Below, one piece after another: positions 1-11,500 of a DNA stretch of 64,000 nucleotides. The position numbers and the translations under genes were made by a program. The stretch spans positions 5,700,001-5,764,000 of the forward strand of contig NC_092600.1 of NCBI RefSeq assembly GCF_047663525.1, in the 5' to 3' direction. The DNA is from Anas platyrhynchos (Eukaryota; Chordata; Aves; Anseriformes; Anatidae). Below the pieces are notes generated by a model. It saw nothing but the letters and a program-made list of their open reading frames with translations, was not told the origin of the DNA and searched no databases. Numbering within the stretch: the first letter of the stretch is position 1; the number at the start of each line of letters is the position of its first letter.

Positions 1-865
1 AGACCTGATGGTGGACACCCTCTGCCTGCCGTTCACCCTGGTGTACACGCTGCTGGACGAGTGGAAGTTCGGAGCTGTTCTTTGCCACCTGGTCCCTTAC
101 GCTCAAGCCCTGAGCGTCCACGTGTCCACTCTCACTCTCACCGTGATAGCCCTGGACAGGTATCGGTGTATCGTTTTCCACCTGGACAGCAGGATCTCCA
201 AGAGGCTCAGCTTCACCATCATAGCCATCATGTGGCTGGCAGCAGCGGTCCTAGCGGGTCCTCTGGCCATCTTCAGGGAGTACCGCTACGAGGAAATCCC
301 GTCCATCAACCTCAAAATGGCAGTCTGCTCAGAAAAATGGCCTTCTGGCAACAACAGAGATGCCACCATCTACAGCCTGTCCATGCTCCTCCTGCAGTAC
401 GTTTTCCCTTTGGCAGTTATTTGCTATGCCTACACCAGGATCTGGTTCAAGCTGAAAAACCACGTCAGCCCCACTTCTAGGAATGAAAACCAGTGCCGGA
501 GGAGGAAAACCACCAAAATGCTAGTGATGGTAGTCGTGGTATTCGCAGTCTGCTGGCTCCCCTTCCACATATTCCAGCTCGCCATTGATCTTGATCTGGT
601 TCTTATCTTCCATGAATACAAACTCCTGTACACTGTCTTCCACGTGGGGGCCATGTGCTCTACGTTTGTCAACCCCCTGCTGTACGGATGGATGAACAAG
701 AACTACAGGAACGGCTTCCTCACCTTTTTCCGCTGCCAGGACAAGCCAGAGAGCCTCCACACCGAGGGCTCGGTGAGGGGCAGGTCGTACATCTTCAGGG
801 CCAACACCCTAAACGGGAGCATCAAGCAGTCTGCTGGCAACGGGCCGCTGCCCACAGAGGTTTAG
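1..865 (+). CDS. NPY7R: Neuropeptide Y receptor, Y2/Y7 group, probably NPY7R (5'-truncated)
   Basis: This is a class A GPCR for NPY/PYY-type peptides, expected to act at the plasma membrane through Gi/o. The frame is open from base 2 (Asp-Leu-Met of TM2) to TAG at 863-865, giving 287 residues. The N-terminus and TM1 are left of the window. Visible hallmarks are the TM3 cysteine (AVLCHLVPYAQ), LDRYRCIV at the end of TM3, the ECL2 cysteine (AVCSEKWPS), CWLPFH in TM6, NPLLYGW in TM7, and a helix-8 cysteine (FFRCQDK) likely to be palmitoylated. Stretches such as LCHLVPYAQ, SPLAIFREY-like GPLAIFREY and TRIWFKLKNHVSP are typical of Y2. The single coding exon is usual for the family. I prefer NPY7R to NPY2R because the C-tail differs, the ionic lock is DRY where mammalian Y2 has DRH, and the neighbours are HMGXB3-CSF1R. 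Family membership is near certain; the Y7 assignment is inference. Confidence 0.85.
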   Translation, partial: DLMVDTLCLPFTLVYTLLDEWKFGAVLCHLVPYAQALSVHVSTLTLTVIALDRYRCIVFHLDSRISKRLSFTIIAIMWLAAAVLAGPLAIFREYRYEEIPSINLKMAVCSEKWPSGNNRDATIYSLSMLLLQYVFPLAVICYAYTRIWFKLKNHVSPTSRNENQCRRRKTTKMLVMVVVVFAVCWLPFHIFQLAIDLDLVLIFHEYKLLYTVFHVGAMCSTFVNPLLYGWMNKNYRNGFLTFFRCQDKPESLHTEGSVRGRSYIFRANTLNGSIKQSAGNGPLPTEV

Positions 866-1035
866 GGATGGGATGTGCACCCCCGGGACTGAGGCTGGCA
901 GAGCCCAGAGACATTCTTGGTGAATGCCTTTTTTTTTTTTTTTTGTGCTGCCAAAACTTTATAGCTACTGCAGCCACGTGGAAATACCCCCCCTGTATCT
1001 CTCAGTACAATAAATCTGGTGTATTTCTGTCTGAC
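866..1035 (+). other. NPY7R: 3'-UTR of the NPY receptor with T16 run
   Basis: This is the sequence between the stop codon and the expected cleavage site. It contains a T16 homopolymer at 929-944 and a canonical poly(A) signal. No other structure was seen. Confidence 0.6.
1009..1014 (+). other. NPY7R: Polyadenylation signal AATAAA
   Basis: AATAAA lies 144 bases after the NPY receptor stop codon, followed by a TG/T-rich stretch (TCTGGTGTATTTCTGTCTG). This suggests a very short 3'-UTR with cleavage near 1030. Confidence 0.65.
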
Positions 1036-4000
1036 CAAACAAATGACTTTTTCCTTTCTCTGTGTTTAAGCGATGCATGCAGAAGCATGAAAAATCACAG
1101 AGGGAGCTTCCATTTAGCCAGCAAAATACACCCTTTTAGCCACTTCCATTTGCCAAAGTGGGCTGTTCAACCTTTTACCCCCTGACACGACACATTATGA
1201 TGGAGAACCATTATCGTGCATGCTTGTTTGTCTGTACGTCTCCCAGCCTCAAGCCGTATTGATCCATCTTTAGCTAATGCCTCCGAGGGGAGGGAGACCT
1301 GCTCTCCCCGGGACACACGGGCTGCTCGGGGCCATCGCTGCCAGGGCCGTGGCAGGGGAGCAGGAGGGTGCAGGATGGAGCTGGGCCATAGAGGATCCAT
1401 GCACAGCACCTGCACGAATCCTCCCTGCAGCCCAGGGGAGGAGCTCTTGTCCCCAGGGAGCCCTGGAGGTGGCAGTGATGCTACTTACCGCAGCTTCTTT
1501 TGCAAGTGCTGAAGCAAGGCTTTGGGGACACCCCTGCGTGACAGCTCACGACACACAAGCTGATATTCATTAGCCAGTGCCCATGTGCAGAGCAGGCAGA
1601 GGGACAGATAGGAAAGGAAAAAAACCCACACTGGTGACAGCATCTTCCAAAGTGCTCAGAGGGTTTTAAGGCTTTTCTCTTTCTGGGGTTGGAGGTGCTC
1701 TGGGTCTTACATGGGTGCTTCTTCTCAGAAGAGAGAAGTAATCCACTTGCATGGTTGTTGCAAAGGTGGTGTCCTCTTGCAGAAGATGGTTTGGAGACTA
1801 AGATGTGTTCTTTCAAACCAAACTCTGTGTTCTCCTCCCCGAGGCTCTGTCAGCTGGGGAGCGTATTTTTAGCTCTGCCATCAAAGGAGGCTTGATTGCT
1901 ACTGTGATCTCAGCAGCTCGTCACTGGTGTTGCCTCTAAAGTCAGGGCTCATCAGATCGGAAAGTAACTCCCAGATGCAGGATAGGGACTCAGCAGACCT
2001 CCTCACTACAGATAAAAAGCAAAGAAAAACTTGGATTTTAGGTCTTCAGTGGAGCAAGGACAAGAGGTAGGAGGACTCGCAGTACCAAGTGCAGCAGGCT
2101 GCTGGGCTGTCACATCTGGAGTCCTCGAGAGATGAGCTGTCAATGGGCTTGTTTGCAAACCCTGCTCTCCTGCCTCCTTCCCAGCCTGGCCTGCCTCTGG
2201 CTCTTGTTCTCCAGCTTCGCTTCCCGCTGCCACGCTAGATGAATTTAATCTCTCTGCTTATTTTTTTGTCTCATTCCCCGTTCCATTTTCCTAAATAAGC
2301 ACAAGAAAGTGCTCTCTGCTTCCTTCCAGGGGGATTGCTGCCAGACGGGGTCTGCAACCTGCCCTGCTTGGGCATGCAGATGGCAAATGACCCGGCACCT
2401 GGTTCTGCACATCACAGCACATTTTTCTGTGCAAGGATCTCTGGAGATCCTGCCAGGAAGTCAGTGTCTCACTAAGAGAGTTGCCTGATTCCTGACAGGC
2501 CAGATACAGACATGATGGAAGAACCGGGACACAAATAAACTTTCCCCACGTGCAGTGCCATGGGGTGGTGCTGGGAGTTGCTGTTCCACCCTGATGTTTG
2601 GAGGAAATATTCTCCTCCACAGCACTGGTAAATTCTGTCCTCACCTCAGGAACTGGTCAGTCTACAACCCAACCTCCCAAGCAACTCTCCCTGTGTTTCC
2701 ATCGCACTCCAAGGTACAAGGAAATGTTTATTTTTTCAAAAGCAGCTTAAATGAGTGGAAAGAATTCAACTATTACCAATAAACGCTCCAGAAAGTGATT
2801 TAACACTCAATGATGTATGTCAGAGTTAAACAACACATTCAGCAATGCAAGCTTGGGAGCCAATCACGCTGCCAGGCAGAGATGGATGAGGAGCTAAATT
2901 GCTCTTGGAGGGCCTTGCCAAAGGTTTTGTCCTGTGACACCACACACGGTATCTGACTGGAGCAGGGCAGATAATGACATTATGAATGGCTGTTTAATTT
3001 TGAGCCCAGGCCTTTCAACTAAATATGGATAAATAAATAAACAGGTCCCAGCTCTTCTCAAATAAATACTGGCAGTGGCGTTTATAGAACAGAGGGGTTT
3101 TTATGCTGGAGAAAACTGAGAAGGAGAAACTATTTATTGGAGTGTAACGGCAAAGTTCTGTTTGCTTTATTTTATACACTCGTGCAGCTTTACTAATGGA
3201 TTTCTTGCTGTTTTTTCCCTGTGATTTGAAGAATATATATCCTTCCACACCCACTGCAGGCAGGGAAGTCAGCTCGAAGCTGTGTATGAGTGTCCCTACG
3301 GAGAGCCGCGGTGCCCTAGTGAAGGGAGGCAGCCCTACTGCCCACTGTCCGACTGGGAACAAGGGGAGGTGGAGAGAAAGAAGAGAAAGGGAGCAAAGCT
3401 TCTTTCCAAAGGCTGGTGTGGGCAAATAAACAGTATGTTATAGACTTGTGATAGAAGAGAGGAACGAATCTGTTCCATGAAACAAAAATCTGTTGGAGAC
3501 GAAGCTTCCCCAAATATTTTCTCCCCGCTAAAGATGTCCTTGCTGCCAAAAGGACACTTCCATGAAACCAAAGGCTGGCAGCACTGTAAGTTTTCGAACT
3601 ATTTAGAGCTGAGGACAGGCTATGACCCTGCTCTGTTGGTGTCAAGGGCAGATCCTCTAGCAGTTACAGATATTCTTGGAGTCAAAGGGATCTTCCCACT
3701 GCCGGCTCCTAGCCAAAGGCACATCAGTGAGTCCCCATCGAGCCAGGCTCCTCACCGCAGGGCTGAGTGCCTCCTCAAAGCTTGTCTGAAGCCAGTGTGG
3801 GTGACCCAAAGAATCTCCTCTAGGAGGAGATTCATTCAGCCTCCTGACTGTCACTGTCACCCTTCTGGAAATGCTGCTGGGCTGAGCTGGCCTGGGGACA
3901 CTTCACAGCCTTTAGGAGAGGTGCTGAGCTCCCCGTGAAACACCCTGCTTCTCGTGCTAGACCACCCTCCCTCCTGACATCATACAGTCCTTGAATTATA

Positions 4001-6239
4001 AAAATATCTCTTTCTGGATATTTCTTAATTGTCACTGGCTGCTAGCAGATGATTAACTTGGAATCGACACCACAGGTCGGGGTGCCTCCAACCACCCCAC
4101 GCAATGGTCACTCACATGCCAGAGGAACGTGAGAGCAGCTGAGACACCGCAACATTGCCATTTAAAAACGGCACCACCGGTAACCTGTTCCTTATTACTG
4201 ACTGCTCCGAGAGCTCTCGGGAGTCCCCAGGTCTCTTATCAGGCTTCCAGGCTTGACAAAGCACGCTGACATTTGCAGAGCAGAGGCTGTGCTTGAGGCT
4301 CAGAGCGCTGGAAATTTCACCTCTGAAACACTTAAGTTTGCTCTGAGAATCCTTTCCCAGCTGATTTCCCGAGCAGATATGTCGGTAACAAGCTAAAGCT
4401 CGTACAGAGAGCACAGGTTTGGGGTTTTTATTTCTCCTTGGCTTAAGGCAATACATACAGCAGGCGTTTAGATCAATGCGGGGTGAGCGGGGTTGTTCTG
4501 TCGGGGCTCTGTCGGTGTCACAGACGTGGCACACTCCTGCACAACCCCGTGCTCCATCCCGCTGGATGAAGGCCAGATCTGTCCCCTGGTGCCTTTCTGT
4601 CCTGCAGTAACGTGTGTCCTCTCCCCTTACCCACGGAAGCCCAAGCGAACGATGTCAAATGGCACATGTTTTATTCAACGTGCCCACCAGTGTGTCGGCA
4701 GAAACATTGCTCTGAGCCTTTCACAGGGGCTCTGTGGGGAAATACGGGCAGACAGGGGGAAGAAGCAGCTCCTCTGACATATGCTGATATGAGAGGGGCC
4801 GGAGAGCCCTTCTGCTGAAGGAGGTCACAGACAGCTCAGCGTTTCCCTGGGTATCAGGTGTTAATCTTACTGTTGTTGCGGCTAACCCGGTCTGAAACCA
4901 AATTAGCCTTTTGTTTGGGCAGGAGCTGTAGAGTTGGAGCTTTCTTTGTACGCCTTTGTCTTTCAGCTCTGCTATTGTGTGATTTCACCAGGTCTCTGAA
5001 TGTGCTGGATTTTAAACAAGGCCTCAGGATCAGCCAACGTGGTGAAAGTCAGAAATGACTGCAATAATCCAGAAAAGGAAAGGATTCTGGGTTCGAATGG
5101 GTGAGCAGAATTTGGTCCCTTGCATTGGAAAAAGCAAAGCTTTGTCTTCCTTTCAGTTTTCCCTTATCTAGCTTGAGATTCTTCAAGTGCCAAAAATAAT
5201 ATTGCATATTACTGCCAGAACATTTATCTTCTCGTTGAGCTCATTTCAGTGGAGGGATTTGTTCAGGAGGGCCTGGGAGGGGAAGTAGGATAGGTTTTTA
5301 ATGCTCGTCGTTATCTCTAGTCTCAGTGTTTTGCAAGTTAAAAGACAAATCAGAAAAAGACAAAGTCACTCACACACACCAAGGGAGGTACCAATTTATC
5401 TTCAGACAACACAACCTCTATTTAATTTTCTATCCAGACACCCCAGCACCTTTTGCCAAAGTGTTACATGAATATGGGGCTGAATGAGGCTGTGGGAGGA
5501 AAGCATTTTTCTGCTGCTAATGGCAATACCTTAGTGTCACTCATGATTTATAGCCAGCAAAGAATGCTTTTTCTGGTCTATGTTCTGTTCAGTGTAATGA
5601 GTATAGGAGGAATAGTGCGGACGCCTCATGGAGCTCACAGGAGGAGACCTTCATTAGTTCAGTCCTCTCCAGTGTGGCAGCAAGGACTGTGAACATTAGA
5701 GGAGAAACCCTTTTGTTTCTAACTAGCTTATTGAAGTGCGTGAGCATGGAGTTGTCGCCGTGTCACTCTGCTAATGTGTCAGCCACTCTGCTAATGTGCC
5801 ACCAGCCCTCAGACGCTGCTTGTCCCCAGGGCGGGAGGGCAGCTCAGCTGCAAGGTGCGTCTCGCTGCGGTGTGGAAGGCAGAAGGGTGATGGGTCAAAG
5901 AACGAGATTTCAAGCTATTAAGGAGAGGATGTGCCCCTGGATGAAATGTTGAGGTTAATATGTCTTTCTCTATGAAACACGGGGTAGATTATTGGCTCGG
6001 CTGGGACCAGGATGAGTAACATCAAAAGGGGATTGAACTCTGCCACGGCGCAGGAAGAACAGGGCCTCTACTAAAAGAGAGACAAGAAAGAAAAAAGAGG
6101 AAATCTGGATCCATCGTACCCTGTATTCTGTCTTAGACCATGGCAATAACAGATGTTTAGGAATGGGTGCCAACTTTGCCACTTTGGTGGTCCATTCCCT
6201 CATACTCCTAGCAGCAGCCACAACTGTTGTAGTAGAGAT
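1036..6239. other. Intergenic DNA, no supported gene
   Basis: Only short overlapping frames on both strands, with no recognisable protein family, splice-linked exons or RNA gene. A small two-copy tandem repeat lies at 5761-5800. Regulatory elements of the NPY receptor or HMGXB3 could be here but cannot be named from sequence alone. Confidence 0.5.
5761..5800 (+). repeat. Two-copy 20-bp tandem repeat
   Basis: The core CACTCTGCTAATGTG occurs twice in a row with a 20-base period and a few mismatches outside the core. It is probably a local replication-slippage duplication. Confidence 0.7.
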
Positions 6240-6660
6240 CTTAGGGGGAACAGCCCTGCCCAGACCATTTGTTGTCCATTTCTAGGCTTTTCATTCACGA
6301 ATTTCTCTGATCCCTCCCTGACCATTCCGGCTGTTTCCTCAGCCTCCCGTGGCAGCCTGTTCCAGAAGCTCACTGCCCACTTTGTAAAGGAGCACTGCTT
6401 TTATCTGTCAAAGCCTGTCCCTGCTAGTTTCAGCAAATGCCCTCTCGTTCTAGCATTGTGCTGAACAGCAGCTGGACATTCAGCTTCTCCACTGCTTTCT
6501 TCGTTTTGTACAGCTTGATGCTATCTTCCTTCTCCAGACCTCTCTTCTTCCAGCTCAAGTCCCATTTCCCCCTAAGGCAGCTTCTTAATTCCTGATCATC
6601 TTATTTACTCTTCTGTGGATCTTGTCCAGTCCCACAAATATCAGAAAGGGCTGAATTTTG
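6240..6660 (-). mobile_element. Diverged CR1/L3-like LINE 3' fragment (antisense)
   Basis: The plus strand reads like the reverse complement of the 3' region of CR1/L3 LINEs. Recognisable pieces, in order, are GCAGCCTGTTCCAGAAGCTC, a CCCTCTCGTTCTAGCATTGT block, and CTCTTCTGTGGATCTTGTCC followed by AGTCCCAC. The match is from remembered consensus character, not an alignment. The copy is old and has no ORF; its ends are uncertain. Confidence 0.5.
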
Positions 6661-8199
6661 CTCCTAAGTCCCGTGAACAAGTCAGCTCAGTGAGGCATGA
6701 AGTGCATCCCCAGGTCTGTTTTCGAAGGCCAGAGCCACAAGGGCAGCAGATCCCTACCTCTCCTTGAACTCTGGACCTGATAGATTTATCCAGGGGCAAG
6801 GCTGAGATCCAAGTGATCCTGACCCCCAACTAGTGTCTAAATCGCAGCTTCATCCGTCCGTTCTACAAAGCAGAATTGTGAAGAATTGTGCATTTCAGGA
6901 AAGGAGTGACAAGTTTTTGTTACTCGGCAACTGTCGCTCCCACATATTTTGGAAGAATTTGAGAACATCCTGCACCTCGGAGAAATCAATAGCTTGGCTG
7001 AGGAGGAAGAGAACTGGCAGCAAGTCCCCAAAACTTTGAGCTGGGAAGAGCTCTTGGGGCTGATGGAAGGAAAAAGTGCTTTATGTCTGCATGCTCCTCA
7101 GCTTGTCTCCTCAACGTGACTGTCTGCATCACTTTCTGGGCTCTTCATGGTGAAATAATCCATTGTTCTGCCATTTCTGTCTCACAGAGGCATTTCACAG
7201 CCATCTGAATGTGCTCTAATCCACCTGCCAGCTGCAATCGGCACACAGCATGGTTGCATTCCTGTCAGCCAAGATTGGAGCACCAGAAACAAAAACCTTC
7301 AAAAGAGGAATTGACAAGAGATCTGCCTGTGAAAACCAGGGAGGAGGCACTCGGGCCTGGGGGCTTGGTGGAGGTAAAGGCACTGACCTTCAGAGCAAAG
7401 CCAGGCAGCGAGGCCAGGGCAAAATTTGACTTTCTTTCTGCCGTAGTGGCTGACTTCAGACAGGAATTCAGACGTGATTATTAAAACAATAATTTAGGGC
7501 TTCAGTTGCTGGGAGCTAATCTCCAGGGCTGAACTCAGCAGATGGCTGAGTAAGTGGACCCCAGCTAATGCATTTACGCAGTGGTTCAGCGTTTTGGGTC
7601 CAGTTTTGTTACTGACAACTTTGCTATGCGAAATCCCATTTCTGTTTCCTAGGTTAGATAAAAGAATCGAGTGGTTTCAAAGTGCAGATCTCAACTCTCC
7701 AAGACAGCCCTGCAGTACCCAATTAAGCAGAGCGAACGTAGCAAAACTAGCATGGCAAGAACTGACTGAATCTGTCTGCTGCTTGAAGAAGAGTAGGAAC
7801 ACAAGAATGCTGCAGCAACAAAGACATCTTACTAGAGCACAGGGCTTGTCGGTCTATGTAAAATCTGCCTGGCACTGCAGGCCTTCGTTGTGTGAAATTC
7901 CAATTGGCTTCAAGCAAAATCAGTGGGAGCTGGGCCTTTAATACCCAGCGGTTTGTTTGGAAGTCCTGGTCTTTGCAATTATGTCATTAAAAGGACATGA
8001 GCTAATCTGCACAACCCGAGCAGACTGGTAGGAGCTTCTCTCCCTGAAATGCAGCCATTTAAGTTTTTCTTGTAGATTTCTCAGACAGCGGGGAAACGTT
8101 CAGGGGTATTTAGTCAGGTGCATGCTGTAAGAATAGTATAAGAAAAGATCATAGGAAATAAATTGAAGAGACCTGGAACTCCTCTGCCTAAACCATTTC
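6661..8199. other. Intergenic DNA, nothing recognised
   Basis: Short frames on both strands with no homology I recognise. No poly(A)-signal-bounded gene and no tRNA-like or hairpin-rich RNA was seen. Confidence 0.5.
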
Positions 8200-8540
8200 T
8201 GATTGCAGGGTGCCTCCTCTCTTCTGAGGCTCCTGTGATGGAGATTTCACGCACTCCCTGCTCGGTCTGCTCTGAGCCCTTCCCAATATCTAACCAACAG
8301 ACCTCCCTTACTGAAATCCATTACCTCTTGTCTCCTGGTACACAAGGTTAGGAATTTATTATCTTCTCTACTACACCTTTATCTTTTTAAAGGATATTAC
8401 GCACCTTTTCCACCATCTCCAGACTAAAGCAAGCCGTTTTTCCTTTTCTTTCTCATAGGGCTCATCTGCTGTACCTCTGCCTGCTCTTGCTGCTCTTCTC
8501 TGGACTTTCTGTGCTCAATAGCCAGCAGTTTTGCAGGAAA
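8200..8540 (-). mobile_element. Second diverged CR1/L3-like 3' fragment (antisense)
   Basis: The best preserved part is about 8420-8510: AGACTAAAGCAAGCCG, then TTTCTTTCTCATAGGG, then TGCTGCTCTTCTCTGGACTT. These follow the order and spacing of the antisense CR1/L3 3' region (ACTAAACAAGCC, then TCCTCATAGG, then TTGCTCTTCTCTGGAC). It is an ancient non-autonomous fragment in the same orientation as the one at 6240-6660. The left boundary is uncertain. Confidence 0.55.
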
Positions 8541-11500
8541 ACAAAAGGATTGAAGGAGGCAGAAGGGTTCTGCAGAAATGTTTGGCTCCTGGAGCAATCA
8601 TGTATACTGGAATGCATAATTGGGAACTGCTCTTTTCCAAACACAGTGGCTGCCTCTACACTGTGGCAGGAGCCCAGGGTCTTTGTTTCACTGACAGCAG
8701 AGCTATTTCCATGTTCTGACTCATCGACGGCTGTTTCTATATGGGTGAAAGCAGCAGCACTTTGCAGCACCAGTCTAACCCTGCCAGGCGAAACCCACCG
8801 TGAAGCAAACTTTACCCTGCGAGTGGCACCGGTCCTGCAGAGCTCTGCCCCTTGTGAGCCTTGCCTTGTGTGGAGCTCTGGGTATGACCATAGCATAAGC
8901 ACACACGTGGCTCCAGGGTGCAGTGACATAACTGATGGGACACCATGGATGGTCACTGTGTCCAAACTTGCCTTTCCCAAAGAAGCTGGTGTCTCTCTCC
9001 GAGTCAACCTCAGGACTATTTCTTGTGCCACTTGGTGGCTTTCTGCACTCTCCATCCCCATTTTGAGTGCAGTATTCATTTCCTTACCCCATTTCATCTG
9101 CAAACATGCCCAGAGAAAAAAACTTCAGGCAGTAGTTGGAGCCCTGCTCCTTGATCCAGAGGTGCTGGTGGAAGAGGTTGCAGCCTCAGCTCCGCCGAGG
9201 TGCTTGAGCAAACAGCTCTCCCTGCAGACCAGCAAAATGTGGGCAGTGCTGGCTTCTCACTGTCCCGGTATGCCCGTGCAGGGCAGCTCTAATTGCTGTT
9301 TCTTCCACTTTCCCTCAAAGAACAGCTCTTATATTGTACTTCCTTGTACTGTATTGTATTGCATTTCCTTGTATTGTGGATAGAAAGTTTAAAAAAATCA
9401 GCTGGTTCTCTCTCCCAGCTTTATCAAATCCTAGATGAACTGATCATAAACTGCTGAGCCTTTCTTTCCTCTTCTGTGAAACAAGGCAACTATAGCACTC
9501 GGAGGCTTGTAAAACATGTCGCATATGCTACTGCAGTAAAAAGCATTATAATTGAACACATTATAATTACATTTCCATCAATCGTGTACTAAGAAGACAG
9601 ACCTTACTTGGAAAGTGCTGCTAAATACTCACAGAAAAACAAATTTCGAATTCTCAGGGGTAAATATTTATTCCAGATTCTCAGAAAAGGAATGATTTGT
9701 GAATCCAGGTGTGGGAAGGTTATTAATGGCCACAGTGCCTGGAATTTTTCAGCAGCATCTGCTGCTTTCAATGTGGACCATGAATAGTTACTGAAGGATG
9801 ACCACAGGCTTTGCTCCACTGCTCATAAGCATTTCTGAATTGTCTGGACAAGAATAATTCTAAACAACCCCCAACACTGTTATTTTATGTTCCAAGGAAG
9901 CTAATTAAAAAAGTGCAATTTTTAGCTAATTCGTATTGTTGTCTTATGCTGTTTTTTATTCCTCTCTCTGATGACTGCTCAAACGTGCAGTTGGAAGAAG
10001 TGCTTCCTCTGCTGAAAGCACCGTGGAAGATGACAGTCTCCGTGCATCAGTGGGCAGCCTGAAGAGAAGCGTGGGGCAGCGCTGCCACAGAGCAAATTTA
10101 CAATGTCTCGTGCATACCCCAGCAATCATCAAAACAAAAAATTAAATCTTGGAACAGTGTGGAGGTGACCTCCCGGGACAGAACATCTATCACAGCCAGA
10201 CCAGGAAGCTATGAAGCAGCTCGTTGTCATGGCTTTTTTGATCGGGTCCCGTCTTCACTGACCTGCATTCTGTATTGCATCAATTATTGGTGGAGACATT
10301 TATTTCTCTTTCTCTCTCTCTCTTTTGAGGAAAATACTTTTTCCCCACCTGTGACCCTTTTATTCAAGGGTCTCAAATTGTTTCATGTTCCCCCAGAGGC
10401 TGGACTCTCTCTTGGGAGGTGTTTGAGCATTTCTTTGCGGAAGTGTGACTTGCAGCTCATAGCACATGTATTAGCAAGCAGTTTGGTGAATCTCAGAAAT
10501 AGGAAAGTTGGGTTTCTTAAAGGCTTCTCGCTCTGGTGCCTAGTGACGTGTGAGCTCACACGAGTGCTGCTCTCTGCTTGCTGTGTTCTTGCACAAAACT
10601 TTTTGAACATAGCAGCTCTGAGCTCTGGCTCACTCCTCGTTAGCAAACACTAATGGGCACGGCACCAACTGCACAGGAGTCCTGTCATGGAGCAGAATCT
10701 CCTCCTTCTCTCCAATGCATTCACTCCCGCTTTGTCTCTTCAAGCTCTTTTTCCCAGAGCCCAAGGCATGGGTTCCCCCGCGTTGCTTGCTGGGCTGCTA
10801 CACAGATGAATAGATCCTGCTGCGGGAAGCTGCTTTCTGTTTCTCAGTGTGTATTTCCCTTTTGTTACAGCCTTCTTATCATGTCTGGTCATACCCTAGT
10901 ATTTCTGGTACCGCTTGGTCCTAGGAGAAATAAATCAATTAGCTGCTTCCTCACGTGCACACCTTTCGCTGTGCCAGCTCCGAAAACAGAATGCCAATCC
11001 TGCAGCAAAAAATCTTCATTTATGCATTCACACAACTTAAAAATCATTTACAAAAGCAAGTTAAAAATGTAGTTCCTAAACAAAATTTAATACACCGTTG
11101 TTGTTCAGTAGTTGTAACTCGGTGCAGATCCGATGTTTGCAATCCAGAATTGCAAGGATACACTCTCTTTTTATCGGTCTGTTTTGATTTAAAAAATCTT
11201 ATCTCTACTAAACTGTTGGCACTGGGCTAGCAGAACGTGCTGTATTAATAAACTCTCTTGGATATTTGTAGCCCTTTTATAAAGGGCAGGACTTCTTGAG
11301 GGTTAGAGCTAGCACAATGCTACACAGAGCTTATTTCTTCTGCCCCTGCGTGGTTGTGCTAATCCATGGGAGACAGATGCCTCCGGGCATTAACGAACAG
11401 GTGCAGCCCCTCCAGAGTGACAAAGAAATGACTTTGCCTGGCACTGTCTCGTGGTATATTTTCAGAAGAGACCGTATAAACAAGCCAGCACTTGTTATAA

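Noticed and set aside
1-865. Calling the NPY receptor a pseudogene because it lacks a start and TM1
   Set aside because: The frame is open to the first base and all motifs are intact; the gene is simply cut by the window edge.
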